Shown piece by piece: positions 55,501 to 61,715 of a stretch of DNA of 64,000 nucleotides (position 1 is its first letter; every line of letters begins with the position of its first letter). The notes under the pieces are model-generated. The model did not search any database. It had not been told where the DNA came from and saw nothing but the letters and a program-made list of their open reading frames with translations. Both the position numbers and the translations under genes were made by a program. Source of the stretch: 43-108 sp001915545 (lineage in GTDB: Bacteria > Bacteroidota > Bacteroidia > Bacteroidales > Bacteroidaceae); the NCBI GenBank assembly GCA_902491215.1, contig CABUGV010000009.1, positions 1 through 64,000 of the forward strand, written 5' to 3'.

Positions 55501-55924
55501 AGGACTCGGACAGAACGACGAAGCCGAAGCATACTTCACAAAGGCCACATGCGGTGCCGAAGAACCGGCAATTGCCTTCTTCTACAACGACCAGCAGCCT
55601 GACAAGATATTCTATCAGGGGCTTGCATGGCGCAAGCTAGGCAACGAGGCAAAGGCACGCGGACGTTTCTACAAACTCATACAGCACGGACAGCAGCACC
55701 TGTTTGACAATGTAAAGATCGACTACTTTGCCGTTTCGCTTCCAGACTTGCTGATATGGGAGGACGACTTGAACATCCGCAATGCCGTACACTGTAATTT
55801 TGTAATGGCGCTCGGTCACCTCGGCCTCGGCGAAAAGGAAAAGGCGGCAGAGTTCTTCAAGAAAGTTCTCGAGCTCGACAACAACCACCAGGGTGCAATG
55901 ATTCACTTGAAATTCTGTAAATAA
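52565..55924 (+). CDS. DUF5107 protein with C-terminal TPR repeats
   Basis: An 1119-residue cytoplasmic protein without signal peptide. The N-terminal about 400 residues match DUF5107, an aldose-epimerase-like beta-sandwich (IKVMILPELGGRIQMAYDK, GPWISGGIEFNWPQHHRPST, FLWWANPAVSVGDDYYSVFP). From about 480 onward there are at least ten tetratricopeptide-like helical pairs, for example CNNAVGLLLMRKGKFAEALPYFERA and ALAYYNKQGDASKAKDAIEKAYALD (each read in short pieces). The family has no firm function; an epimerase-like sugar-binding or sugar-processing role beside a sugar porter is inference. It is the last gene of the GH2 operon. Confidence 0.88.
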   Translation: MEKITEYLIKSTVSVSEVKAWEETVMLPTYGIGKEEKNPIFLEKRVYQGSSGSVYPYPVIEKICDEKHDAPYKAVFIENEYIKVMILPELGGRIQMAYDKVKKRHFVYYNQVIKPALVGLTGPWISGGIEFNWPQHHRPSTYLPTDCRIERHEDGSVTVWCSEVERMFRTKGMAGFTLYPGKAYIEIRAKVYNRTPFPQTFLWWANPAVSVGDDYYSVFPPDVNAVFDHGKRAVSSFPIATGTYYKWDYSAGVDISRYKNIPVPTSYMAVNSKYDFVGGYDEREKAGLLHVADHHVNTGKKQWTWGCGDFGQAWDRNLTDEDGPYIELMTGMYCDNQPDFAWLQPYEEKSWVQYFMPYHDAGMVKNATKDAVVNIESIEGGRMRIILYTTSAYDNARIILSSASSVYLDEKVSVSPLKSYTAIVDCKGETLSNLDLKVTDAHGHILVAYKADKPEIKPVPDPARAAKAPKEISSMEQLFLTGQHLEQYRHATYSPMDYYMEALSREESDIRCNNAVGLLLMRKGKFAEALPYFERAVKTQTERNPNPYDGEPLYNMGWCKKMLGDNDGAYDAFFKSTWNAAWQDAGYMGLAQIDTLRGNLAQALEHIDKSLIRNWHNHRARQLKVSILRHLGRTDEAMALAEDSVKIDSFNAGCIYEMYTIQTEKGDTKSAEKSRQLLEMLIGKSVHTCMEYALDYAAAGLYAEATQLLEMFAVKGNETYPMVYYTLAYLASCQGNSEKAVELCEKAEKMSPDYCFPNRIEEVLILQNAIKMNPRGAKAPYYLGNFWYYARQYKEAVECWELSVSIDDTFPTVLRNLALAYYNKQGDASKAKDAIEKAYALDTTDARILMELDQLYKKLHVSHSERLKFLESHAQEVEKRDDLCIERITLYNQLGETDKALSLINGRHYHPWEGGEGKVTGQFLICITELARKAMAEGRYADALELFKKTEHYPVNLGEGKLATAEENDVHYLMGCAYEGLGQNDEAEAYFTKATCGAEEPAIAFFYNDQQPDKIFYQGLAWRKLGNEAKARGRFYKLIQHGQQHLFDNVKIDYFAVSLPDLLIWEDDLNIRNAVHCNFVMALGHLGLGEKEKAAEFFKKVLELDNNHQGAMIHLKFCK

Positions 55925-55950
55925 CCACCTGTAACTTATTTATATGCGTG

Positions 55951-55988
55951 TGCGTTGCCAATGATATGATTCAAACATTGGCAACGCA
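55951..55988 (+). terminator. Strong hairpin between DUF5107 and GH42 genes
   Basis: TGCGTTGCCAATG pairs perfectly with CATTGGCAACGCA around a 12-nt loop. There is no T tract after it, so it may be a processing or stability element or a leaky terminator rather than a full stop before GH42. Confidence 0.6.
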
Positions 55989-56014
55989 TTTATAAACACA
56001 AACCTTACAACATA

Positions 56015-58102
56015 ATGAAAAAACCAACAACCTTACTTATAGCACTTCTCTTGTCCCTGTTTTCAGGTATAAGGGCTGAGGACGGCGCCAAAAACTGGTT
56101 CTCGCCCAAGGATCTGACTCTCACCGGTGTCTACTATTATCCGGAGCATTGGAAGAAAGAGCAGTGGGAGCGCGATTTCAAGAAGATGCACGATCTCGGA
56201 TTCGAATTTACCCACTTTGCAGAATTTGCATGGGCACAGCTCGAACCCGAAGAAGGATGCTACGATTTCAGCTGGTTGGACGAAGCAGTCAGACTTGCAG
56301 CCAAATACGACTTGAAAGTAGTCATGTGCACGTCGACTGCAATACCTCCAGTATGGCTGTCAAGAAAATACCCTGAAATTCTCATCGAAAACGAAGACGG
56401 CACCATCGTTGACCATGGAGCCCGCCAGCACGCCTCTTTCGCGTCGGAAACATACCGCAGATTGGCCTACAGGATGGTCGAAGAGCTTGCCCGTCATTAC
56501 GGCAACGATCCGCGCATCGTCGGTTGGCAGCTCGACAACGAGCCTGCCGTGCAGTTCGATTTCGGCAAAGATGCACAGCAGGGATTCAGAGATTACCTGA
56601 AACGGAAATACCAGGACATCAAGACTCTCAACGAAGCCTGGGGCACATCATTCTGGAGCCAGACATACTCAGCATTCTCCGAAATAAACATTCCTAGAAT
56701 GAGACAAGGCTTCATGAACCACCATCAGATTCTCGACTACCGGAAATACGCTGCTTGGCAGACCGCCGACTTTCTGAACCAGCAGTGTCTTATCATCAAG
56801 AAATATGCCAAGAACCAGTGGGTCACTTCAAACTACATACCGAACTATGAAGACGGCCACATCGGCAAAAGCAAAGACCTCGATTTTGTCAGTTACACAC
56901 GCTACATGGTATACGGTGACAACGAAGGAATAGGGCGACGTGGCTACCGCGTCGGCAACCCGTTGCGCATTGCGTGGGCCAACGATTTCTTCCGTCCCAT
57001 GAGCGGTACATACGGAGTGATGGAGCTCCAGCCGGGACAGGTGAACTGGGGAAGCATAAATCCGCAGCCCATGCCGGGAGCTGTACGCCTCTGGCTGTGG
57101 AGCGTTTTCGCCGGAGGGAGCGACTTTGTATGCACCTACCGTTTCCGCCAGCCACTATATGGAACAGAGCAGTATCACTACGGCATAGTCGGCACCGACG
57201 GTGTAAGCGTTACTCCCGGTGGACAGGAATATTCCGATTTCATCAAGGACATAAGGACTTTGCGCAAGCTTGCCGATTCCGACAGCAAGGATCCCGACGA
57301 ATACGCATCCAGGCGCGCCGCCATACTCTTCAATCCAGAGAACTCATGGAGCATTGACCGCCAGAAGCAGAACAGAACGTGGAGCACTCTCTGGCACATC
57401 GAGAAATATTACCGTCCGCTCAAGTCCTTTGGTGCACCCGTAGATTTCATCGGTGAAGACGCCGACTTCTCCAAATATCCCGTAATGGTCGTGCCCGCAT
57501 ACCAGATGGCCGACAAGGAGCTCGTTGACAGATGGATAACATACGTGCGTGGCGGAGGCAACCTCATATTGTCATGCCGTACGGCACAGAAAGACCGATT
57601 CGGACGACTGCCAGAGATGCCGTTCGGTCACATGCTGACTCCCCTCACCGGATGCCGTATGGAGTTTTTCGACCTCCTGCTTCCCCACGATCCGGGAACG
57701 CTCAACATAAATGGCAAAGAATACCGGTGGAGCACATGGGGCGAGATTCTCGACCCGTCGGCCGACTGCAAAATCCTGGCCACATACTCCAGCGAGTTCT
57801 ACAAGGGTAAACCGGTCGTGGTGACGCGCAAGTTAGGAAAGGGCACGGTGACATACGTCGGCACAGACAGCTCCGACGGTTCTCTTGAACGCGACATACT
57901 AAAGTCTGTCTATGCAGATGCAGAAATCAGCGTGATGGACCTCCCATACGGAGTAACCATGGAATATAGAGACGGCTTTGGAATAGTCTTGAACTATATG
58001 GACAAACCATACAGCTTCGAATTGCCCGAAGGAGCAACGGCTCTGATTGGAAATACGGAAATTCCATCTTGCGGTGTGCTCGTATTCAAAGCTGGAAAAT
58101 AA
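56015..58102 (+). CDS. GH42 beta-galactosidase
   Basis: A 695-residue enzyme with signal peptide MKKPTTLLIALLLSLFSGIRA, unusual because many GH42 enzymes are cytoplasmic. The TIM barrel (about 30 to 420) starts TGVYYYPEHW; WQLDNEPAVQFDF gives the acid/base Glu and YGVMELQPGQVNWG the nucleophile Glu. The trimerisation domain with VVPAYQMADKELVDRW and the small C-terminal beta domain follow. It would cleave beta-galactosides in the periplasm, for example galactan side chains of pectin. It lies 90 nt after the DUF5107 gene, behind a hairpin. Confidence 0.93.
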   Translation: MKKPTTLLIALLLSLFSGIRAEDGAKNWFSPKDLTLTGVYYYPEHWKKEQWERDFKKMHDLGFEFTHFAEFAWAQLEPEEGCYDFSWLDEAVRLAAKYDLKVVMCTSTAIPPVWLSRKYPEILIENEDGTIVDHGARQHASFASETYRRLAYRMVEELARHYGNDPRIVGWQLDNEPAVQFDFGKDAQQGFRDYLKRKYQDIKTLNEAWGTSFWSQTYSAFSEINIPRMRQGFMNHHQILDYRKYAAWQTADFLNQQCLIIKKYAKNQWVTSNYIPNYEDGHIGKSKDLDFVSYTRYMVYGDNEGIGRRGYRVGNPLRIAWANDFFRPMSGTYGVMELQPGQVNWGSINPQPMPGAVRLWLWSVFAGGSDFVCTYRFRQPLYGTEQYHYGIVGTDGVSVTPGGQEYSDFIKDIRTLRKLADSDSKDPDEYASRRAAILFNPENSWSIDRQKQNRTWSTLWHIEKYYRPLKSFGAPVDFIGEDADFSKYPVMVVPAYQMADKELVDRWITYVRGGGNLILSCRTAQKDRFGRLPEMPFGHMLTPLTGCRMEFFDLLLPHDPGTLNINGKEYRWSTWGEILDPSADCKILATYSSEFYKGKPVVVTRKLGKGTVTYVGTDSSDGSLERDILKSVYADAEISVMDLPYGVTMEYRDGFGIVLNYMDKPYSFELPEGATALIGNTEIPSCGVLVFKAGK

Positions 58103-58517
58103 AAATTAAACAGTATAGTAAAATAGTAAACCTACAACAACCTTATGTATGGAAAATCTAAATAGCTAGTAAGTATCAAAAATCAAAAGGTAATTTTCAT
58201 GAATGCGTCTTGAACGACTTTAAGATCAAGAATGGCATGAGGCTTTCCAGTTTGAGAAAATAGGAAAGCCTTTTTTGTGTTTCGGGATATTGAATGTAAG
58301 GAAAAATGTATGAACACTTCAACAACATCGTTTGTTGGCATCAGGAAGGCTTTTGTCCATAGTTTGACTGTTAAGGTTTTGCGACATAAATTTAATGAAC
58401 TAAGGCTGACCCCGCAAATGAAGCCAGCCCTATTTCTTACTTTCAAAAAAATCTCATCGGACAGAAATAATTTTATATCCTCAATGTATATGTTTTAACC
58501 TATTCATGTCTGTCATT
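58103..58517. other. Intergenic region after GH42
   Basis: About 415 bases with no convincing gene. It contains the GH42 terminator at 58241-58276 and the left copy of a 177-bp direct repeat that begins at 58413. Confidence 0.6.
58241..58276 (+). terminator. Intrinsic terminator of the GH42 unit
   Basis: GGCTTTCC pairs with GGAAAGCC around a 14-nt loop, followed directly by six T. Confidence 0.8.
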
Positions 58518-58589
58518 TTATTTCTTGCCTTTCGGATTCTTGTTCCAATGGTATACCAAATGAACCATTACATAGTGAGGCAGTGAGCG
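58404..58589. repeat. Direct repeat, left copy (3' end and flank of OMP gene)
   Basis: Identical to 61539-61715 over 58413-58589 (177 bp); homology extends to 58404 with one mismatch at 58412. The offset is 3126 bp. It covers 105 bp of downstream flank and the last 24 codons of the outer-membrane gene. Confidence 0.9.
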
Positions 58590-61349
58590 ATACCACGTTT
58601 CGATGCGTCCCTGAGCATTTACTTCATATTGTGTGGACGAGAGTTGGTGAAGGATGTCAAATGCTTCAATGCGGGCTATCAGTTTTCCGTTCATGAAAGG
58701 CTGGGAGATAGAGGCATTCAGTACAAAGTCATCCGTATTCAGTTCCGCACTTCCATAGCCACGGCGGGAATACATGTTTCCATCAACCGAAACCGTCGTT
58801 TTAAGTATGGGAATAGTGTAGCGGGCAGACAATCCATATTTGAAGTCTGTGACATTCAGCTTCTCAAAGTCATACATCTTCCCCTCGCTGTGCCGCCATT
58901 TTATGTCACCCGTGGCACGTACATTCAGCGCACCCTTGTTGTATTGTATATATGCGTTATCAGACAAAGTCAGGGTGTTGACTGCATTCAGCTGACTTTC
59001 GGTATCACCAGAGAGCATGACATGGTCTAGCCTGTGAGTGAAATTGCCGTCAAACTTGTTTTCCACAGTCCAATGTCTGTCGGCATCAAGAGTATAGAAT
59101 ATATTTGCACCCGCTTTGATATCGTATGTTCCGTGTATGTTTTCCGGGCGATAGGTATATACACCGGTGACCGGATTGAAACTGACGGATTGTGAAACGT
59201 TGTTGTGAACATAGTTATATCTCGCGTACAAGGTATAATTGTGTCCGGGAGCACGTAAATCTTTGTATTCCGCAAATATGGAGCTCTGAGCAAACCAAGG
59301 TTTCAGATTTGGATTTCCTAAACGAACTACCAAAGGAGTGGCGTCGTCACGGAAATCAATCTGATTTATCAGTGCCGAATTGGCTTCGTAATAGCTTATT
59401 CTGATATTGATTGGACGAAAATAATTTTTCTTCACGTAAAGGTTGATATCAAGCCACGGATTGAAACGTAATGTCTTGCGTGTAGCTAATGTATCAAGCT
59501 GTCCGCGCTGATAGTGCAGACTTTCATACGCAGGTTTCAGCTCCAGATAAAAGTGCAGGAGATTCACATCCATTTTTGGCATCTTGTTCGTGGATGGAAG
59601 AATCTGGCTGCGCGAATAATGCAGTCTTATATAGCCGCCGAGACTCTGCAGTTCGCTGTCGTACGAGTTTGCACGGTCGGTGACGGCCTGAAGCATATCT
59701 ATTTGCGAAGGAAGCATAAGCGTGTCAGGATGATACAACCAGTCGTGCGTCTTTTCCCGGCTATACGACGGAGAGACTTCAATGTCCATGAAGTTCATAC
59801 GCCTGGAGAGTGCATACCAGATGGGAGTCCTTACTGCGACTTTGTGCATTGAATAGTCATTGGAGTTATACGAATCAACCGACGACGGATTTACAAAATC
59901 CTTGACATGAAAACGTTGTGCATGCTGGTTCTCATCAGACGTGTAGTCAAAATGAGTGGTAAAACGGAAATACTGATTCCAAATTCCTACCTTTTTCAAT
60001 GTCGGCGCTATCTGTGCATATACTTTGGCCGCCCACGTCTTTCCATCGTTGAAACCGCTGTTGCGCTGACGGGTGGTAAGGGTGTCTACATATTGCTCTG
60101 TAAGCATCGAAGAATTTCCGCTGTACGACTTGTAGTTCAGGGCAGCTTCGCTCTCGAACAAGAATTTTTTTGGTTTGATATATTTGAAGCGGTTTCCTAT
60201 TTTCAGCAGGTTTTCCTTTGTCAACGAGTTTTGATGTATTGTCTGCAACGGATTTTCCGGCAGGAAAAGTTCGCTGTGCTTCATCATCTCACCCTTATTA
60301 CGTGTGGAAGTGAAGTCCACGCACAAGTTCTCCTGCACATTCTTGTCCGTCGTCTGATAATCTATTTCCGTAGCCACGCTGTGTGTGGTCAGCATCGACT
60401 TGGGTACAGCGCCGGGAGTCCAATGATCCGTACTGCCAATGTGGCGGCTCTCATTCACGTTATTCGAGTTTGCCGAAAACGTGCAGCGCGTGTTTTTGGT
60501 AAAGCTGAGCAGAAATGCACGACCCAGCCAGCGTCCTTCCGTGCCTCCGGCCGCCTCCACGTTGGCTATGTAGCCTCTTTGGTACTCAGGTTTCAGATTC
60601 ACGTCCATGACAAACTTTTTCTTCTCAAGCTGTGCATCGGCGGCGCGATTAAGGTCGGTTTCCTGTTCATAGACTTTCACGTTTTTCACCGTATAGTAAG
60701 GTAGGTTCTCCAGCATGACTTTTGAGTTTCCGCGCATGAACGAACGCGATCCGAGCTGCAGCTCATCAATTTTACGATTGTTTACGAATATCTCACCGTC
60801 GTTGTTCATCGTTACACCAGGCATCTGGCGTATGAGGTCATCGAGCATCGACCCGTCGGGCAGTTTGAACGCCGTGGCGTCATAGACGAGAGTATCGCCC
60901 TTGTAGAACATCTTCACCTTCGTTGCTGTCACCGTTACCTCATCCAAATCTACTTGACGTACTCTGCGCAATTCAAGCGGATCATCCATCATCCAAAATC
61001 CATCATTGTTTCCGTCAATAGAAAGAGATTGATACCCGTCCTCATAGCCGTAGAGCCGTGCCCGAATCAGATAATTGCATGTCTTTCTTTCCATTTTTAT
61101 TGAAAATTCAGCTTTTCTTATCGTCCCGTCTTCATTGTATTTATTCCTGATGGGGATAGAGTCGATGACTACAGTGCTGTCGGCCGCCAAAAGAAGCGAC
61201 ACCTTGGCTTCGGGCAACGGATATTTCAGGAAGGCATCCTGCACATTGCCGATAATAAAACTTTGCGAGAAGGCATTTAATACAATGCCCAACACGAAGA
61301 ATAGCGTGGTAATTCTCTTGACTTCACTTTGTGGGATATTTCTGTCCAT
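58518..61349 (-). CDS. Outer-membrane beta-barrel protein (TonB-dependent receptor-like)
   Basis: About 943 residues from MDRNIPQSEVK at 61349; an ATG at 61355 is also possible. A signal segment (ITTLFFVLGIVLNAFSQ) leads to a carboxypeptidase-regulatory-like domain (about 30 to 130). Next is a plug-like domain with VDLDEVTVTATKVKMFYKGDTLV and DLIRQMPGVTMNNDGEIFVNNRKI, then a beta-barrel of the OMP_b-brl group to the C-terminal aromatic strand MVHLVYHW. No SusD partner is seen, and a TonB box is not obvious. It is paralogous to the next gene to the right, and both are read left. The cargo is unknown. Confidence 0.88.
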   Translation of the reverse strand: MDRNIPQSEVKRITTLFFVLGIVLNAFSQSFIIGNVQDAFLKYPLPEAKVSLLLAADSTVVIDSIPIRNKYNEDGTIRKAEFSIKMERKTCNYLIRARLYGYEDGYQSLSIDGNNDGFWMMDDPLELRRVRQVDLDEVTVTATKVKMFYKGDTLVYDATAFKLPDGSMLDDLIRQMPGVTMNNDGEIFVNNRKIDELQLGSRSFMRGNSKVMLENLPYYTVKNVKVYEQETDLNRAADAQLEKKKFVMDVNLKPEYQRGYIANVEAAGGTEGRWLGRAFLLSFTKNTRCTFSANSNNVNESRHIGSTDHWTPGAVPKSMLTTHSVATEIDYQTTDKNVQENLCVDFTSTRNKGEMMKHSELFLPENPLQTIHQNSLTKENLLKIGNRFKYIKPKKFLFESEAALNYKSYSGNSSMLTEQYVDTLTTRQRNSGFNDGKTWAAKVYAQIAPTLKKVGIWNQYFRFTTHFDYTSDENQHAQRFHVKDFVNPSSVDSYNSNDYSMHKVAVRTPIWYALSRRMNFMDIEVSPSYSREKTHDWLYHPDTLMLPSQIDMLQAVTDRANSYDSELQSLGGYIRLHYSRSQILPSTNKMPKMDVNLLHFYLELKPAYESLHYQRGQLDTLATRKTLRFNPWLDINLYVKKNYFRPINIRISYYEANSALINQIDFRDDATPLVVRLGNPNLKPWFAQSSIFAEYKDLRAPGHNYTLYARYNYVHNNVSQSVSFNPVTGVYTYRPENIHGTYDIKAGANIFYTLDADRHWTVENKFDGNFTHRLDHVMLSGDTESQLNAVNTLTLSDNAYIQYNKGALNVRATGDIKWRHSEGKMYDFEKLNVTDFKYGLSARYTIPILKTTVSVDGNMYSRRGYGSAELNTDDFVLNASISQPFMNGKLIARIEAFDILHQLSSTQYEVNAQGRIETWYRSLPHYVMVHLVYHWNKNPKGKK

Positions 61350-61355
61350 TTGCAT

Positions 61356-61643
61356 TTAATAAAATATTCTATATTTCATAAAAAACAAAATCCATGCCAA
61401 AAACCTATATCGTTAACTATCAATTATATACAAATTCAGTTAGTGTCCAAAAGTGGACACAGTGTTCGTTTACGTGCACGAAAAAGAACCCATCTATTGT
61501 TCAGCAACGGCAGAAATCCGACGGAATAGGGCTGACCTCGCAAATGAAGCCAGCCCTATTTCTTACTTTCAAAAAAATCTCATCGGACAGAAATAATTTT
61601 ATATCCTCAATGTATATGTTTTAACCTATTCATGTCTGTCATT
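61356..61643. other. Region between the two outer-membrane genes
   Basis: About 290 bases with the palindrome at 61443-61460 and the right repeat copy from 61530. No gene is seen. Confidence 0.5.
61443..61460. promoter_or_regulatory. Palindrome GTGTCCA-AAAG-TGGACAC
   Basis: Perfect 7-bp arms with a 4-bp centre, 88 bp upstream of the left outer-membrane gene. A regulator site or a small RNA hairpin is possible. Confidence 0.5.
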
Positions 61644-61715
61644 TTATTTCTTGCCTTTCGGATTCTTGTTCCAATGGTATACCAAATGAACCATTACATA
61701 GTGAGGCAGTGAGCG
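61530..61715. repeat. Direct repeat, right copy
   Basis: The counterpart of 58404-58589, perfect over 61539-61715. It holds the last 24 codons and the flank of the right outer-membrane gene. Confidence 0.9.

Noticed and set aside
58183..58498. Overlapping small frames on both strands after GH42
   Set aside because: They span a terminator hairpin and part of the direct repeat; the shared peptide arises from the repeated DNA, not from selection on a protein.
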